64,000 nucleotides of DNA, from NCBI GenBank assembly GCA_964344935.1, contig CAYFPL010000009.1, positions 124,001 to 188,000 of the forward strand, in the 5' to 3' direction. The notes under the pieces are model-generated. The model had not been told where the DNA came from, did not search any database, and was given only the letters and a program-made list of their open reading frames with translations. A program made the translations under genes and the position numbers. Position 1 is the stretch's first letter, and every line of letters begins with the position of its first letter. Positions 34,748 to 42,853 of the stretch are shown here, piece by piece. Origin of the DNA: GCA-2731375 sp964344935 (lineage in GTDB: Bacteria > Pseudomonadota > Alphaproteobacteria > GCA-2731375).

Positions 34748-36370
34748 CTATTCGCCCCCAAGGACGCGCAGCACTTCCGCCACGCTGGTGCGGCCCTGAC
34801 CTACCCTGTCCAGACCATTCTGCCGCATGGCCAGAAGGCCACCAGCCCGCGCCGCTTCTTCGATCGCCTGAGGCTCCGCGCCCTGCATGATCAGGCTTCG
34901 AATTGTTTCGTCGACAAGCAGGACTTCGGCAATGGAAGTACGGCCGGCATAGCCCGTATCGCCACAATATTCGCAGCCCACCGCCTCGTAGACCTCTTCC
35001 CCGCCGGTGCTATTCTCAGATACCGGCGCCTTGCAGCGATCACACAACGTCCGGACCAGGCGTTGCGCCACCACCGCAGTGATCGAGGCTGCGATGCGAT
35101 AGGGCTCCAGCCCCATGTCAGCCAGACGGGTCAAGGCACCGCAGGCGCTGGCGGTATGCAGCGATGACAACACCAGATGCCCAGTCAAAGCCGCCTGCAC
35201 GGCGATCTCCGCGGTTTCCAAATCCCGGATTTCACCGATCATCAGGACGTCCGGGTCGTGGCGCAACACGGACCGCAGGACCCGGGCAAAGCCGAGATCA
35301 ATCTCGGGTCGGACTTGGATTTGACTGATGCCAGGCAGTTGGAACTCCACCGGATCCTCGACCGTGATAATCTTGCGCCGTGGATCGTTGAAGCGCTGTA
35401 ACGCGGCGTAGAGGGTCGTGGTCTTGCCGCTGCCGGTGGGACCCGTCGCCAGCACGATGCCGCTGCCACCATCGAGGGCCGCCGCAATTCTATCCTGCAG
35501 ACTTCCGTCCAATCCAAGATCAGCCAGTTCCAACGGCGCGCGATCCTGGTCCAGCAGCCGGACAACCACCCCCTCCCCATGCATCATCGGCAGGCACGAG
35601 ACCCGCATATCAATGCGCCGGCCTTCCACCACCTGCTGCGTGCGGCCGTCCTGGGGCAGCCGCCGTTCCACGATATCGAGGCCCGAGATAATCTTGATGC
35701 GGCTGATCAGCGGCCCATGATCGCTCAGCGGCAGGCGGCGGATTTCACGCAGCAGCCCGTCGATCCGGAATCGCACCCGCAATTCGTTGCCGTCGGGTTC
35801 TAGGTGAATGTCGGATGCCCGTTGCTGCACCGCCTGCTCGATCAGCCAGCCGGCCAGCCTAACGGTCGGCGCATCGTTGGCCTGGTCTTGCAGTTGTTCG
35901 ATATAGCCGCGGCTTTCATCTTCAGGCCCGCCGTCCTGCCGGCCGGCCCTTAACCCATAAAGCCGGTCGAAATGTCGCCGCAGTTGCGATGGCGTGGCCA
36001 CCGCCAAACGCACCTTGCGATCAAGGCGCATCTCCAACGCGCGGACGGTTTCGCGTTCCAAAGGATCGGCAAGCGCCACAGTGACGGTTTGAGCATCGAC
36101 CGAAAGCGGTAAAACCTGACAGGTACGCAAGAAGGATTCCGTTAGCTGATCGGGCAATACGACGGTATCGGGATAATCCTCATCCACAGCAAGGGGCAGC
36201 GAGAGACTGTCTGCCAGAGAGCGGGCCATAGCATCCTCGGCCACTAGGCCGAGGCGTACCAGGGCACTATGTACCGGCGTCGCCATGGCTTCGGCGGCGA
36301 CGCGGGCGCGTTCAAGATCGCCTTCGTTGAGCAGTCCAGTTTCGAGCAGTTGTTTCACCGCCGCATCCAT
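34748..36370 (-). CDS. gspE: Type II secretion ATPase GspE
   Basis: A protein of 540 residues, the cytoplasmic motor of the system. Walker A GPTGSGKTTT lies near residues 308-317, and the Asp box (TVEDPVEFQLPGISQIQV), Walker B (ILRHDPDVLMIGEIRDLETAEIA, read here as VLRHDPDVLMIGEIRD) and His box (GHLVLSSLHTASA) follow. A zinc-binding tetracysteine CDRC...CEYC is at about 441-469. The N-terminal half carries the GspL-binding domain with LSLPLAVDEDYPDTVVLP. Sits between gspO and gspF. Confidence 0.93.
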   Translation of the reverse strand: MDAAVKQLLETGLLNEGDLERARVAAEAMATPVHSALVRLGLVAEDAMARSLADSLSLPLAVDEDYPDTVVLPDQLTESFLRTCQVLPLSVDAQTVTVALADPLERETVRALEMRLDRKVRLAVATPSQLRRHFDRLYGLRAGRQDGGPEDESRGYIEQLQDQANDAPTVRLAGWLIEQAVQQRASDIHLEPDGNELRVRFRIDGLLREIRRLPLSDHGPLISRIKIISGLDIVERRLPQDGRTQQVVEGRRIDMRVSCLPMMHGEGVVVRLLDQDRAPLELADLGLDGSLQDRIAAALDGGSGIVLATGPTGSGKTTTLYAALQRFNDPRRKIITVEDPVEFQLPGISQIQVRPEIDLGFARVLRSVLRHDPDVLMIGEIRDLETAEIAVQAALTGHLVLSSLHTASACGALTRLADMGLEPYRIAASITAVVAQRLVRTLCDRCKAPVSENSTGGEEVYEAVGCEYCGDTGYAGRTSIAEVLLVDETIRSLIMQGAEPQAIEEAARAGGLLAMRQNGLDRVGQGRTSVAEVLRVLGGE

Positions 36371-36383
36371 TACCCGCGCTCCT

Positions 36384-37211
36384 TCATGCCATAGGCCTGT
36401 AAAGCAAGGTCAGCCAGGCTGCAAATGCCAGATGCGGCCCAAACGGCAGGCGGCGGCGCAGATTGCCCCCTGCCACCAGCGTGGTGGACAACATCGCCAA
36501 TATCGCTGTGCAGGCGGCGACCAGCACCAGCGAGGGCAAAGCCTGCCAACCGACCCAGGCGCCCGCCGCCGCCAGCAGTTTGGCATCGCCGAGACCGAGG
36601 CCGTCTTGTCTGCGGAGATGGGCAAACAATCGCCCAATCACGAAAAAAGCCGCGAACCCTACCGCGGCGCCCATGATGGCGGCCAACAAAGCCGCTGGGC
36701 CCGTCATCGCCGCCATTACCAAACCCAGCAGCAAGGCGGCGCCGGTCAGGCTGTCAGGCAGCAGCATCGTGCGCTGGTCGATCGCCGCGGCGGTGAGCAA
36801 AAGGCACCCCAACAGGGTCACCATACCAACTGCGTTGCCGTCGAAGATGTAGAGCGCGCAAATTGCGATCACCGGAACGGCCAATTCGAAGAACGGCACC
36901 AAGGCCGGCGACCCTTGGCCGCAAACGCCACAGGCCCCGCCATTAAATGTCCAGGTAATCAGAGGAATTTGCGAATGCACCGGCTGCGGCGCGGCACATC
37001 CCAAACAGACAGATCGGCCGAGCCACACGCCACGCCAATGGGGATACCGCAATACCAGCATGGCAAGAAACCGCCCGGCAAAGGGTGCGGCCAGAACCAG
37101 CAAGGCAGCGAAGTATAGATCCAAGGTCAAATTGCGGCCATTTGTTACCGATTTGCCGGCTACTATGCCGCAGCGGCTGGGGTGCGGTAAAGGTATCGCG
37201 AATTCTTGCAT
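36384..37211 (-). CDS. gspO: Prepilin peptidase GspO (A24 family)
   Basis: A protein of about 275 residues if it starts at 37211. The first 30 residues look non-coding-like and a TTG near the LTLDLYFAALLV helix is a possible true start. It cleaves and N-methylates the pseudopilins G-K. The cytoplasmic zinc motif is CLGC...CGVC, the first catalytic Asp lies in AAIDQRTMLLPDSLT and the second in GLGLGDAKLLAAAGAWVG (GxGD motif). About eight membrane helices. First gene of the minus-strand T2SS operon and divergent from the pentahaem cytochrome gene. Confidence 0.88.
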   Translation of the reverse strand: MQEFAIPLPHPSRCGIVAGKSVTNGRNLTLDLYFAALLVLAAPFAGRFLAMLVLRYPHWRGVWLGRSVCLGCAAPQPVHSQIPLITWTFNGGACGVCGQGSPALVPFFELAVPVIAICALYIFDGNAVGMVTLLGCLLLTAAAIDQRTMLLPDSLTGAALLLGLVMAAMTGPAALLAAIMGAAVGFAAFFVIGRLFAHLRRQDGLGLGDAKLLAAAGAWVGWQALPSLVLVAACTAILAMLSTTLVAGGNLRRRLPFGPHLAFAAWLTLLYRPMA

Positions 37212-37425
37212 CCTTTATCGAGAACGCTTCATGGTGACATCAGCGGCGCGCTCGTGCCATACTTCCAGGCGAAAAAGAAAACTGGCGCGGCGTCTGTAAT
37301 AGTAATGCTGCGTTGGAACAGTGATTTTGGTGCCAAGTATCCCTGCACCGGCAAGAAAATACGGGTCGTCACTGATAAGGCAACCCGGCGGCGTGCAGAG
37401 AACATGGCCGGAGAAACAACGGGGG

Positions 37426-38766
37426 GTGACGGTGCGGCGCTTTATCGTCCTACTAGGTGCGCTCGCGATGTTCGGCAGCGCTTTGGTCAGTTTCAATGTT
37501 TCGGCGGCGGATGCTCTTTTGCCGCTCGCGGACAAAGAGATTCATATGGGTGTAGCCTCCTGCGCCGGCAGTACCTGCCACGGCGCGGTGAAGAGTTGGC
37601 CCAACTCGCCCATTCTGCAGAACGAATTCGTGACTTGGCAGAGCAAGGACAAGCACGCCAAGGCCTATGAAGTGCTTCTGAACGAACGCTCCAAAAAGAT
37701 TGCGGCGAATTTGGGCCTGCCAGATGCCCATACGGCTGACATCTGCCTTGACTGCCATGCCGACAACGTGCCCAAGGCGCGCCGGCATCGCACCTTCCAG
37801 ATGACGGACGGGGTCAGCTGCGAAGCCTGTCATGGCGGTGCCGGGCGCTGGATCGGCACCCACATCGCGGCGAATGCGTCACATCAGAACAATATCGCCA
37901 ATGGCCTGTATTTCACGGCCAAGCCTATTGAACGGGCGCGGCTCTGCCTGTCCTGCCATTTCGGCGACAACCTACGCTTCGTAAATCATCGCATCATGGG
38001 CGCCGGCCATCCGCGTATGAGCTTTGAATTGGACACTTTCACAGCTCTGCAGCCAGCGCATTTCAAGGTTGATGCGGACTATCGCAAGCGCAAGGGTAGC
38101 TGGAATGGTGTGCAGGTCTGGGCCATTGGCCAGGCCATGGCCTTGAACAGCATGCTGGAAGTGCTGCTGGATCCGAAAATGGGCCGGGACGGTGTGTTCC
38201 CGGAGCTGGTGCTGTTCGATTGTCATAGCTGCCACCGCAGCCTGAACGAACAGCGCTGGCAGCCGCGCGCCACGGTCGGCCTGGGCCCGGGTATTCCCCG
38301 GCTTCAGGATTCCAACCTTCTGATGCTGCAGGTAATCGCCAATCATCTGGACCCGCAATTGGGCCAGCAGCTGCGGCAACGCGGCCTTGCCCTGCACAAG
38401 GCCAGCCGCACGGGCCAGGGCGATCTGGAAAAGGAAGCCAAGGCCCTGCATGCCACCGCCAAGCAGTTGATCAAGCGCTTTTCGTCGCACAAATTCGGAA
38501 AAGGCGACATGACGGCGCTGCTCAAGGGCACAGTGCAATATGGCCTGGATAACCAGTATACGGATTATTCCGGCGCCGAGCAGGCGACCATGGCCCTGAG
38601 CACAATCATGACGGCGATGAGTAACGCCGGCGCCTTGGACAAGGCGCAGAGGACGGCGCTGCAAAAGGCACTGGATGCCTGCTACAAGGCGGTTGAGAAG
38701 GACGACAGTTACGACGCCAAACAGTTCGTAGCGGCGATCGAGGCGTTCGGCAGGCTTATACCATAG
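37426..38766 (+). CDS. Periplasmic pentahaem c-type cytochrome (c554-like)
   Basis: About 446 residues from the GTG at 37426 (a GTG two codons on is equally possible; upstream frame is non-coding). A signal peptide MTVRRFIVLLGALAMFGSALVSFNVSAADA precedes five haem sites: an unusual CX4CH, CAGSTCHG, then CLDCH, CEACH, CLSCH and CHSCH. The CX4CH first site followed by GVSCEACHGGAGRW is seen in c554-like multihaem proteins. After the haem half comes an all-helical, haem-free C-terminal domain (about 300-446). Faces away from gspO and converges with the giant decahaem gene. It probably shuttles electrons in the periplasm for the cluster at 39-52 kb. Confidence 0.82.
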   Translation: MTVRRFIVLLGALAMFGSALVSFNVSAADALLPLADKEIHMGVASCAGSTCHGAVKSWPNSPILQNEFVTWQSKDKHAKAYEVLLNERSKKIAANLGLPDAHTADICLDCHADNVPKARRHRTFQMTDGVSCEACHGGAGRWIGTHIAANASHQNNIANGLYFTAKPIERARLCLSCHFGDNLRFVNHRIMGAGHPRMSFELDTFTALQPAHFKVDADYRKRKGSWNGVQVWAIGQAMALNSMLEVLLDPKMGRDGVFPELVLFDCHSCHRSLNEQRWQPRATVGLGPGIPRLQDSNLLMLQVIANHLDPQLGQQLRQRGLALHKASRTGQGDLEKEAKALHATAKQLIKRFSSHKFGKGDMTALLKGTVQYGLDNQYTDYSGAEQATMALSTIMTAMSNAGALDKAQRTALQKALDACYKAVEKDDSYDAKQFVAAIEAFGRLIP

Positions 38767-38813
38767 CCGCAACCACCGCCGATCTGGCTGGGTTGGAATG
38801 CAAACTTGACGAA

Positions 38814-38837
38814 ACCGGGCCGCGTTTGCGGCCCGGT
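38814..38837. terminator. Hairpin between convergent cytochrome genes
   Basis: ACCGGGCCGC-gttt-GCGGCCCGGT: a perfect 10-bp GC-rich stem with a 4-nt loop in the 268-bp gap between the convergent pentahaem and decahaem genes. No U-tract on either side, so it is an unconventional or Rho-assisted bidirectional terminator. Nothing else is evident in 38767-39034. Confidence 0.55.
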
Positions 38838-39034
38838 GCCGATATTCGACAACCCTATTTTCCGGTATGCGCCAGAGCGCCGTAGCGTACAAGAGTGCGC
38901 GCAAACGTGTGCCCTATGGATCAAGCCGTCCGCTGAAAAAATCTCAATTGCGCGACAACGGCGCACATGTCGTCGAAATCCGATATGACGAGAGATACCC
39001 TTGGTCGGGCATCATATGGAGATCCAAGGGCCTG

Positions 39035-42000
39035 CTAGTTCAGGCTTGCCCGTGATTTGCCGACCGCTGCCCGGCGCTGGCGGGCGGGGACAAAGTCTTC
39101 CATGTGCACATCGTCGTCCACGAACCACGGCTTGCCGCCCTCAAGGTAGAGGCGCTGCATTTCCTTCATGTTGAAGGGGCGTGAGCCAATGCGCCCGAAA
39201 ATGGCGATCTGATTGCCGGTTTCATCGGCGCCGCGGTCACGGTCCAACCCCTTGGACAGGGACAGCGCCGGCCAGCGGGTTCGTCTCGTGGCGATCAGTT
39301 CGGGTTTCGGATCCGGGCTGAAGCCGTAAAAGCGGGGCTGGGTATCAGGCGCGGTCAATTGCACCACGTGCAGGCCATTGACGCCATCGGCCACATAAGC
39401 AAACAGCGAGGCATTGGTTGAGGCGGCGGCGACATCGTAGGCATCGCTGATTTTTCCACCCGCATTGAAGAGTTGATAAAGCTTGGGCTGCTCGGGCTGC
39501 TCGATATCGACAATGGCGATGCCCTGTTTGCCCGCCGCCACGTAGGCAAAGGTACGCGCCAAATATACCCGCCGGGCATCTTGCAATGGAATTCGCGCGC
39601 CCGATACAATGCGCGGCGTGGCAGGATCGGTCACATCCACTACCGACAAACCGCCACCATCGGCGACGAAGAGATAGCGGAATTGCAGCGCTGAGGCACG
39701 AGCATCCGGTAACGGGATATCGGCCAATAGCTTGGGCTTGAGCGGATTATCCATATCCAGCACCACTACACCGCGCGGCGTTGCGACATAGAAGAAATGT
39801 CCGGCGATCGTTAAGTGGCGGGCGCCGTCAAGAACGCCGCCCTCGTTCCAGGTCAGGGCCCGTTCAAGGAAATTGTTGCGCGGTTCTCCATCGGACAGGG
39901 TGTTGACATCGGTAAGGATCAAACCTTCCACGCTATCGGTGATAAAGGCGTAGTCATAAATCGGGTGGAACGGCTGTTCCTCGTTGGTCTTGCGCATCAG
40001 ATCGCCCTTATTGCGATCGGGATGAATGGGCTGGTTCGTCGGCAGCACGACACAAGTGGCGTTGGCCGAAGCAATATGGGTGTCGTGGCCTAGGGGCGAG
40101 AAAGGCGCCGTGATAATCCGTTGAGAAATGCCCTTATTGGCGATGGACGCAACGTCATAGACCCGCATGCCGCCCTCGCCTTCGGCCACATAAAGATATT
40201 CGCCGCGGTGCTGCAGACAGCGGCTGTCATCGCCGCGATGGTTGTAGGCCGTCTCCAACTGCCGATCTCGATCCTGGTGATCCTGGTACCAATCGGGATA
40301 GGCATGTCGGTGCAGGTAACTGCCGATCACCGCCTGAGGCTCTTCGTATTCCGCCACTTGCACGCCTTCAATGCCGCCGGCTTCACCGACCCATTGGAAC
40401 GGACCGACGAAATTGACGAAATTCGTCCCATGCAACAGCAACTGCGCCATGATGGCATTGTTGTCGTTCTTTTTCGACAGATGGCAATCGGTACAGGTCT
40501 TGGTTTCCGTTTTGCGTACCGTGTGCGCGAAGTGAGGTGCGAAGGCCTGGCTGGAATAACCGCTGGCGGCCACGGGAGGTTGCGAGATGTAGATACGCTC
40601 GCGGTTAATATTCTGGGAGGAGAGAACCAAGGCCGAGGAAGAGCGGATTGGCGCGATGGTGTTGTTCTTGACGCTGCCATGAATACCGATCTGGAACATC
40701 TGATCCCGCACCACCTGGGGATTGTAGGTGGCGAAGTTGCGGGTCTCGCCGCCTTCATAGTGATGCCGCTCGGTCTTCTTGTTGGCCTGGATCGGCAAAT
40801 GGCAACCGGCGCAGGATGTGGTCCAGGCCAGATGGCATGTAAAGCACTCAAATTCTTCGTCGCTGTTATGCGCCAGGTTCTTCGGATCGACACCGGGGCC
40901 CCAGCGCAGGTTCAAGGGGTCGTCCGACATCAGCTTGGCCCGCGCCGCCTTGGCGTTGAATTCGTTATGCTCGGGGTCGACTGTGTTGCGCACCAGACTG
41001 AGTTCCCACTCCAGATTGGGATCCAGCGAGGCCCGCTGATAGAGCTTGCAATCCCTGGTCTCATCCAGGGGCCGGTCACACTGGCTGCCGCGCCATTCGA
41101 AGCGCTTGCGCCCATCAGGTGTGCGCAGCAGGCTCAGATCGTTGCCGTCAGGGGGCGCCGCCGGGCCTGTGGTCCGCAACGTCGGCGCTTTGGTCGGCGT
41201 GCCATGGCAGTCGATACATCGGATCTCGATCGCCGCCTGTACCTCGCCATAGATATGGCCGCTGCCGTGGGAATCCTGGGAGAAATGACAGTCCACGCAA
41301 TGCATGCCCACATCCAAGTGGATCGACGACATATGCACGGCCTTCTTGAACTTGTCCGGATCGTCCGGCTCGACGATCTTGCCCTTGGCATCCAGCAGGT
41401 TACCCTTGCGGTCCTTTTTGAAGATGGCGCGGAAGTTCCAGCCATGGCCGTGATAGTCGGCGAACTGCGTGTTCTTCAGTTTTGGGTTGAGCCGGCTGAC
41501 TTCCTTGAGGAACTCCACATCGCCCCATTTGCCGCGGATCGCCGCTTCTTCGGGGTTGCGATTGAGGATCTTGTGCATTTCCTCAGCCGTTGGATATTGC
41601 TGTTCCTTGGGCCACATGAACGGCGCGTCGGATTCATAATCCCACATGGTGTAGCCCAGGTAGGTGTTCACGAACACGTTCGGCTGATGCATGTGACAGA
41701 TCATGCATTGGCTTGTGGGAATGGCGTTCGAGAAGGTGTGCTTGAGGGGATGCCCCTCCTCATCCTTGGGTATGGTCGGATCAACGGTCTGCGACTTGCC
41801 GGTATGGCCAAACTTGGCATAGGGCCCGGAATGCCGCGGGTCACGGTCGTTGGCGTAAACCACATGGCAGGACGAACAGCCGGACGAACGATAGTCTCCC
41901 GGATTGTCGTTGGTGCCCAGAAACCAAAGGAAAGGATCGTTCAACCGCGTTTTGGTGATATTGATGACCGGCACGGCGATCCTGAGCCCGGTGCCCGGGC

Positions 42001-42844
42001 CTCGGTTCGATTGCCGTATGTCCGGGCGGCCCGGCTCTTCCAGCCGTTGCAATTGGCCAAGGGAATTGGGCAGGCCTATTTCCGGGAACAGATTCAAAAT
42101 GTTGCGTCCGCCGCGCTCGAACACTCGGAAGACGTCCGCCGGCGGTATCGTCTCCCATGCCGGCAACGGATAGAGTTGCGGCAGCACGCCCCGCGCTGTC
42201 AATTTTTCATCAGGCTTCACCGGGTTGACCAGCGCCGCACCGGTGCCGTCCCGGGTATAGCCCTCGCCCAGGATATAGCGCTTAAAAGGCAGGATGCCGT
42301 TGTTATAGGCGGCCCCGCCCCACAGCATAGCGCCCGTAGACATCAGGCTGCGTTCGGAAGCCTGGATGATAGGCAGATGGCAGGCCCCGCAAGCCTCCCG
42401 CGCCACGCGCAGGTCGCCGGGATTGACGAAACGGATGAATTCCGGCGCTTCGCGGTTAAGCAGGGTAAAGCTGTGGCGCGGGTTGGCGGAACTGGGATAG
42501 CCCCAGGTATGCGGCAGGGTCGGCTGCACATGCGCCTTCAACATCGCCGCCGCTTCCGTTGCGTAGTCCTTTTTGAAGATGGCCGAATTGCCGCCGTGGC
42601 AATCAGTACAGCCCAGGATGATGCCAGGGCTCTCGTGCATCGAAAGAGAATCCACCTTGGTATGGCAAGACACGCAGCCCGCGCTCTTGCGGATTGCCTG
42701 GTCAGGCAATTGCGTCCGCGGCGCCGGCGCCATCGGCTGATATTCTACATGCCTGGGCTTCTCGGGCCCGGCGGCCACTGCCGGCTGCAAGGGCAGCAAT
42801 GGTGTCACGAGCAACGCAGAAAGAATTGTCAGAAGACGCATCAT
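39035..42844 (-). CDS. Giant decahaem cytochrome with C-terminal LVIVD repeat propeller
   Basis: A protein of 1,269 residues from the ATG at 42844 (AGG 8 nt upstream; a GTG three codons earlier abuts the previous stop). Sec signal MMRLLTILSALLVTPLLPLQPAVAAG. Ten CxxCH sites: CVSCH, CTDCH, CGACH, CSSCH, CMICH, CVDCH, CIDCH, CFTCH, CAGCH and CTDCH, spread over about residues 55-790. Residues about 870-1200 hold at least five to six LVIVD-type repeats (GEYLYVAEGEGGMRVYDV, HFFYVATPRGVVVLDM, RYLFVADGGGLSVVDVTDP, FAYVAAGKQGIAIVDIEQP), a beta-propeller of surface proteins. Last gene of the redox operon. No lipobox, so it is periplasmic or released through the outer membrane. An oxidoreductase or terminal electron-transfer role is inferred; the substrate is unknown. 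Confidence 0.8.
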   Translation of the reverse strand: MMRLLTILSALLVTPLLPLQPAVAAGPEKPRHVEYQPMAPAPRTQLPDQAIRKSAGCVSCHTKVDSLSMHESPGIILGCTDCHGGNSAIFKKDYATEAAAMLKAHVQPTLPHTWGYPSSANPRHSFTLLNREAPEFIRFVNPGDLRVAREACGACHLPIIQASERSLMSTGAMLWGGAAYNNGILPFKRYILGEGYTRDGTGAALVNPVKPDEKLTARGVLPQLYPLPAWETIPPADVFRVFERGGRNILNLFPEIGLPNSLGQLQRLEEPGRPDIRQSNRGPGTGLRIAVPVINITKTRLNDPFLWFLGTNDNPGDYRSSGCSSCHVVYANDRDPRHSGPYAKFGHTGKSQTVDPTIPKDEEGHPLKHTFSNAIPTSQCMICHMHQPNVFVNTYLGYTMWDYESDAPFMWPKEQQYPTAEEMHKILNRNPEEAAIRGKWGDVEFLKEVSRLNPKLKNTQFADYHGHGWNFRAIFKKDRKGNLLDAKGKIVEPDDPDKFKKAVHMSSIHLDVGMHCVDCHFSQDSHGSGHIYGEVQAAIEIRCIDCHGTPTKAPTLRTTGPAAPPDGNDLSLLRTPDGRKRFEWRGSQCDRPLDETRDCKLYQRASLDPNLEWELSLVRNTVDPEHNEFNAKAARAKLMSDDPLNLRWGPGVDPKNLAHNSDEEFECFTCHLAWTTSCAGCHLPIQANKKTERHHYEGGETRNFATYNPQVVRDQMFQIGIHGSVKNNTIAPIRSSSALVLSSQNINRERIYISQPPVAASGYSSQAFAPHFAHTVRKTETKTCTDCHLSKKNDNNAIMAQLLLHGTNFVNFVGPFQWVGEAGGIEGVQVAEYEEPQAVIGSYLHRHAYPDWYQDHQDRDRQLETAYNHRGDDSRCLQHRGEYLYVAEGEGGMRVYDVASIANKGISQRIITAPFSPLGHDTHIASANATCVVLPTNQPIHPDRNKGDLMRKTNEEQPFHPIYDYAFITDSVEGLILTDVNTLSDGEPRNNFLERALTWNEGGVLDGARHLTIAGHFFYVATPRGVVVLDMDNPLKPKLLADIPLPDARASALQFRYLFVADGGGLSVVDVTDPATPRIVSGARIPLQDARRVYLARTFAYVAAGKQGIAIVDIEQPEQPKLYQLFNAGGKISDAYDVAAASTNASLFAYVADGVNGLHVVQLTAPDTQPRFYGFSPDPKPELIATRRTRWPALSLSKGLDRDRGADETGNQIAIFGRIGSRPFNMKEMQRLYLEGGKPWFVDDDVHMEDFVPARQRRAAVGKSRASLN

Positions 42845-42853
42845 GCTGGGCAC

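Noticed and set aside
39230..39275. PALSLSKG peptide in the giant cytochrome, resembling the product of a dispersed palindromic DNA repeat
   Set aside because: The DNA differs from the usual CTGAGCCTGTCGAAG repeat at several positions and has no second arm, so I do not call an inserted repeat.
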